Source of the DNA: Tetramitus jugosus
Lineage: Eukaryota > Heterolobosea > Eutetramitea > Acrasida > Vahlkampfiidae
NCBI GenBank assembly: GCA_937625935.1
Contig: OW569346.1
Span: 124,001-188,000 of the forward strand
Direction: 5' to 3'
Length of the DNA stretch: 64,000 nt
Shown here: in pieces, positions 61,043-64,000 of the stretch
Numbering within the stretch: the first letter of the stretch is position 1
How the letters are laid out: each line of letters opens with the position of its first letter
Translations under genes and position numbers: made by a program
Notes under the pieces: model-generated
The model's database searches: none
The model's input: only the letters and a program-made list of their open reading frames with translations
What the model was told of the DNA's origin: nothing

Positions 61043-61479
61043 TTTCTTGTGTTGTGCTTGTTGTAGTAATAGGAGGTATCCTCTTGACTTGTTGTTGTGT
61101 GAGTTGTTTGGTTTTATGAATTGTGACGCGGTTGGCTGGCACTTTTATTGTCACTGACGTGCTAACGCCAAATGCCACAACTGAAAAATTTTGGCGTTTT
61201 GGCGCCACTTTTTGGAGGGAAGCACAACGCGCAAATGCAACGGCACGAGAATTGAGCGCCAAGGGCAGCAACTGGTTGCTGGTATGCTGCTACAGTTTTT
61301 TCTATTCATCTCCGAGATTCAGCAATCGATAGTTTTGTCCTTCTAATTCAAGGGACATACTCTCTGAAAGCAAGAAAAAGTGTTCTGTTGGCCGTACCTT
61401 CTCATTTACAGAAACTTTGGAAGTGACGATAAAACCAACTACTGAATAGTAGGAGAAATTGGAAAAATAACAACGACAA
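61043..61479. promoter_or_regulatory. Divergent promoter of beta-tubulin and DNAI4 with E2F-like sites
   Basis: 437 bases shared by two head-to-head cytoskeletal genes. TTTTGGCGCC at 61197-61206 matches the E2F core TTTSGCGC, and a partial copy TTTTGGCG lies at 61189-61196; a further GGCGCT/AGCGCC lies near 61255. Clusters of such sites are expected for S/G2-phase genes, which would fit a mitotic tubulin. Motif evidence only. Confidence 0.35.
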
Positions 61480-63957
61480 ATGTTTCATAGTAAAAGGAGT
61501 GTGTCAGTCGCATCATCGACTTCTTCCTCTCGAAAACAATTAACTTTTCCAGAATCCAGCTTCCATAAAGCTGCTTCTAGTTCTTACAGCGTTCAACTCT
61601 CTAATCGATCGAGCGTTCACTCATCAGGACAGTCTCAATCTTTCCTGTCCAAGAAGAAACAAAAACTATCCAGGGATATTCGACTTGCCCGAGAAAATGT
61701 TTACACAGTTGTAGATCCCAACAATAAAGATATTGACAGGACGCCAGTTCCTCTGGTAAAGGATACAGTTATCCAGTCATCTTTACCTCGAAGAAGTTCA
61801 ATAAGAGAGTCAGTTGGTTCGTATACGGCTAGTGGGCAAGTATCCCCCAGTAATATGAGTGAAATCTCAGAGATTGAACGATTTTCCTCAGCTAGTTGGG
61901 GCATGCCAGTATCTGCAAGTCAGACCGGGTCATCCACTCCTTCAACGAGCTATCTCAGTGATGATGAAAGTTTTTTCTTTAATCGAGGGATATCGTTGAA
62001 TGAGAGCATGACTAGTGTTAGTACTGAGAATATATCACTCGTTGAATCGAAGATATCACATGATTTGAAAGAAGTTATATCTCAAACAAAGCTCTATGAA
62101 GAGAAAGAACAGGATGAGAAAGTGGTCATGTCGCAGCAAGAGATCGAAGACTGGTTGGAGCAAGATTTTGTTATCGACTTGAAAGAAACACCTACATTCT
62201 TTTTGTTTGAACATTATGATGAAGCTGTCCCTGGACAAGCAGAGTATTTAGAGGAAGTACGAGAAAAGAACAAACAGTTCGAAGAGGCGATCAAAAGAAA
62301 ACAAACGCAAAGAGAGCTGTTCACTAACAAGGAAGTACAAACTCTTAACAAATTCTACAAGAACAAATTCAGTTCAACAATCAAAACAGAGACAGAAGAT
62401 GCAGAAGTTTTAGTTTCAGGATGGGAGATATTTGACGAATATGAGAAAATTAGAGAGATAGAGGAGAAACAAAGAGAAGAAAGAGAATCTATAATGATTT
62501 CAAATCAGGGGACGAAAGAAGATGAAGAAGAAGAGGACACCGAACAATTGGGTGAAGAAGAGGAAAATGACAAGGATGATGTGTTAAGTGTTAAAAGCTT
62601 TGCTTCTCAAAAGGGAATGTACTCTAATCCTGGAATTCGGGATTCGCTAACAACTCTGGAGCGAGCGGTTGCTCAGAACTTGTATCATGAACATCAACTA
62701 CAGTACAAAGCACTCCATGACCGAAAGAAGGTCGAGTATGATTTAAATCCGAGAGTGATGGATAGGCAATGTAGTGAAGAGGAGGACGGCTATCAACCAG
62801 AAGAGATAGGTGATTCCGACGAAGAAGTAGAAGAATCTAACATTCAGAGTAGAGAAGGAGAAGATGAATCAAGTTACTCATTACAAACGCTTTGGAACTT
62901 TGAATGTGGTCTATCTGAAGGTCATAATGTGAATTGCATGTCCTGGAATCATTCGAACAGAGATATTTTGGCAGTAGGATATGGAAATGTGGGTGTTGGA
63001 GACGCTGAAGGAATGATTATGTGCTGGACTCTAAAGAATCCTACCTTCCCCGAAAGAATAATCAAGATCCCTGGCACTGGTATTACAGCAATTGACTTCT
63101 CTCGTCGAAATCCCAGTCTGTTGTCAGTGGGATACAATGATGGAGGTGTAGCAATTTTCGATATTCGAAAGAATGATCAACGGCCAGTACTGGAAGCCGG
63201 TAAAAACCATACGGGTACAGTATGGGATCTTCAGTGGATCGATCGAGGGAAAGATATTGGAGAGAGATTACATTCAGTTGGTAATGATGGCCGAGTCAAT
63301 AGTTGGTCTATCAAGAAAGGCTTGGAATGTCACGAAATAATGAGATTAAAGTCCTCTGGAAAATCAGAACAGGAAGGGGCAGTTATAGCTAGAGAATCAG
63401 GTGGAATGTGCATCGATTTCGATCGAAAGGACACAAAGTTATATCTTGTTGGTACTGAAGATGGACTGATAAAGAAGTGCTCGACATCTTACAATGAACA
63501 GTGTCTAGAAACTTATCAGGGTCACACCGGACCAGTGTATAGAGTCAGATGGAATCCATTCGATCCAAACACGTTTCTATCTTGCAGTGCTGACTGGACT
63601 ATTCGATTATGGAACCAAGAAAAGTATCACCCGCTGCTGACGATTGAATCATTTTCAGAAACCATGGAAAAGAGATCATCATGCATTACTGACATTGCAT
63701 GGTGCAACCAGATATCAACAATGTTTGCTTCAGTCTCTATTACAGGTGCGATAGATGTGTGGGACATGGCTTCATCTACTCTTAAACCAAAGTACACAAA
63801 GATGAGCTATGGAAGACAGCTGAACTCTGTTCTCTATGCTCTGGATTCACCAGTACTGCTCGTAGGAGACAATTTTGGAACAATTGAGGTTCTCAAACCA
63901 TCCGGCCTCTCAGAAGACGACTTTACACAAGATATATCCCAATGTGAATTTATCTAG
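61480..63957 (+). CDS. DNAI4: Axonemal dynein intermediate chain, DNAI4/WDR78 (IC138) type
   Basis: 825 residues, no intron. The first 200 residues are Ser-rich. Residues about 235-345 hold the pre-WD region characteristic of WDR78/IC138: ETPTFFLFEHYDEAVPGQ, then VREKNKQFEEAIKRKQ, TNKEVQTLNKFYKNK and VSGWEIFDEYEKI. A highly acidic linker follows. The C-terminal half (from about 465) is a WD40 propeller: LWNFECGLSEGHNVNCMSW, HTGTVWDLQW, HTGPVYRVRWNPFDPN with FLSCSADWTIRLW, and ITGAIDVWDM. This intermediate chain belongs to the two-headed inner dynein arm (f/I1) of motile flagella. It is divergent from beta-tubulin across 437 bases. Confidence 0.9.
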   Translation: MFHSKRSVSVASSTSSSRKQLTFPESSFHKAASSSYSVQLSNRSSVHSSGQSQSFLSKKKQKLSRDIRLARENVYTVVDPNNKDIDRTPVPLVKDTVIQSSLPRRSSIRESVGSYTASGQVSPSNMSEISEIERFSSASWGMPVSASQTGSSTPSTSYLSDDESFFFNRGISLNESMTSVSTENISLVESKISHDLKEVISQTKLYEEKEQDEKVVMSQQEIEDWLEQDFVIDLKETPTFFLFEHYDEAVPGQAEYLEEVREKNKQFEEAIKRKQTQRELFTNKEVQTLNKFYKNKFSSTIKTETEDAEVLVSGWEIFDEYEKIREIEEKQREERESIMISNQGTKEDEEEEDTEQLGEEEENDKDDVLSVKSFASQKGMYSNPGIRDSLTTLERAVAQNLYHEHQLQYKALHDRKKVEYDLNPRVMDRQCSEEEDGYQPEEIGDSDEEVEESNIQSREGEDESSYSLQTLWNFECGLSEGHNVNCMSWNHSNRDILAVGYGNVGVGDAEGMIMCWTLKNPTFPERIIKIPGTGITAIDFSRRNPSLLSVGYNDGGVAIFDIRKNDQRPVLEAGKNHTGTVWDLQWIDRGKDIGERLHSVGNDGRVNSWSIKKGLECHEIMRLKSSGKSEQEGAVIARESGGMCIDFDRKDTKLYLVGTEDGLIKKCSTSYNEQCLETYQGHTGPVYRVRWNPFDPNTFLSCSADWTIRLWNQEKYHPLLTIESFSETMEKRSSCITDIAWCNQISTMFASVSITGAIDVWDMASSTLKPKYTKMSYGRQLNSVLYALDSPVLLVGDNFGTIEVLKPSGLSEDDFTQDISQCEFI

Positions 63958-64000
63958 ATAAAAGTCAGTCACCAGATAAAATGATGATGACTTTTGAGCT

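Noticed and set aside
1-64000. CRISPR arrays, rRNA genes, riboswitches, LTR elements, DNA transposons
   Set aside because: None seen: no regularly spaced repeats, no conserved rRNA blocks, no long terminal or inverted repeats apart from the 16-base target duplication.

Overview
This window is nuclear DNA from a protist, and gene content points to a heterolobosean amoeboflagellate of the Naegleria type. The evidence is gene-dense eukaryotic DNA with short GT-AG introns (donors mostly GTATGT or GTAAGT, lengths 51 to 234 bases), Gln/Ser/Asn-rich proteins, a 7TM receptor with an RGS domain, a membrane pyrophosphatase, an acyloxyacyl hydrolase, and several flagellar and basal-body genes. The species cannot be fixed from sequence alone. 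GC content judged by eye on sample lines is roughly 35 to 40 percent. All gene models were read by eye: introns were placed from splice signals, frame continuity and recalled family alignments. Starts given here are ATG codons.

Left part (1-10.7 kb): the 5' end of a His-rich gene running off the window, the ciliary protein LRRC9 (three exons), a 1.3 kb retroposed insertion with a 16-base target-site duplication and a poly(A) tail just upstream of tRNA-Ser(AGA), a mitochondrial-type peroxiredoxin, an HEI10-like meiotic RING protein, and a SAS6-like protein without the coiled coil.

Centre left (10.7-31.4 kb): a membrane pyrophosphatase with an extra secreted-type N-terminal domain, an unknown gene, an ATG11/FIP200-like coiled-coil protein with a Ubl N-terminus, acyloxyacyl hydrolase, a TatD nuclease, a coiled-coil protein, acireductone dioxygenase, a half-size ABCA transporter, a PhzF-family protein, a Cache/cyclase receptor with altered metal-site residues, the U5 snRNP protein DIM1, and a CCA-adding enzyme.

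Centre right (31.4-50.4 kb): a broken RCC1/BTB gene, a tyrosinase-fold protein that has lost copper ligands, an ATP-grasp protein, a large PPR protein, a small probable mitochondrial membrane protein, a GH38 alpha-mannosidase relative with no recognisable catalytic site and a multi-TM insertion, a 7TM-RGS receptor, and a P-type cation ATPase with a frame break near its C-terminus.

Right part (50.4-64 kb): an OGFOD1/Tpa1-type prolyl hydroxylase, a carrier-like membrane protein, a USP15-type deubiquitinase, a small unknown protein, a Rho-family GTPase whose catalytic Gln lies in an 8-base microexon, a divergent intron-bearing beta-tubulin, and a DNAI4/WDR78-type dynein intermediate chain.

No bacterial-style operons, CRISPR arrays or rRNA genes are present. 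Many neighbouring genes are divergent pairs sharing 90 to 600 bases of promoter DNA. LRRC9, SAS6-like and the dynein intermediate chain indicate an organism that builds motile flagella; beta-tubulin fits but is not specific. HEI10 suggests meiotic competence. The most unusual items are the poly(A)-tailed insertion beside the tRNA gene, the 8-base microexon, and the catalytically degenerate relatives of mannosidase, tyrosinase and adenylyl cyclase.
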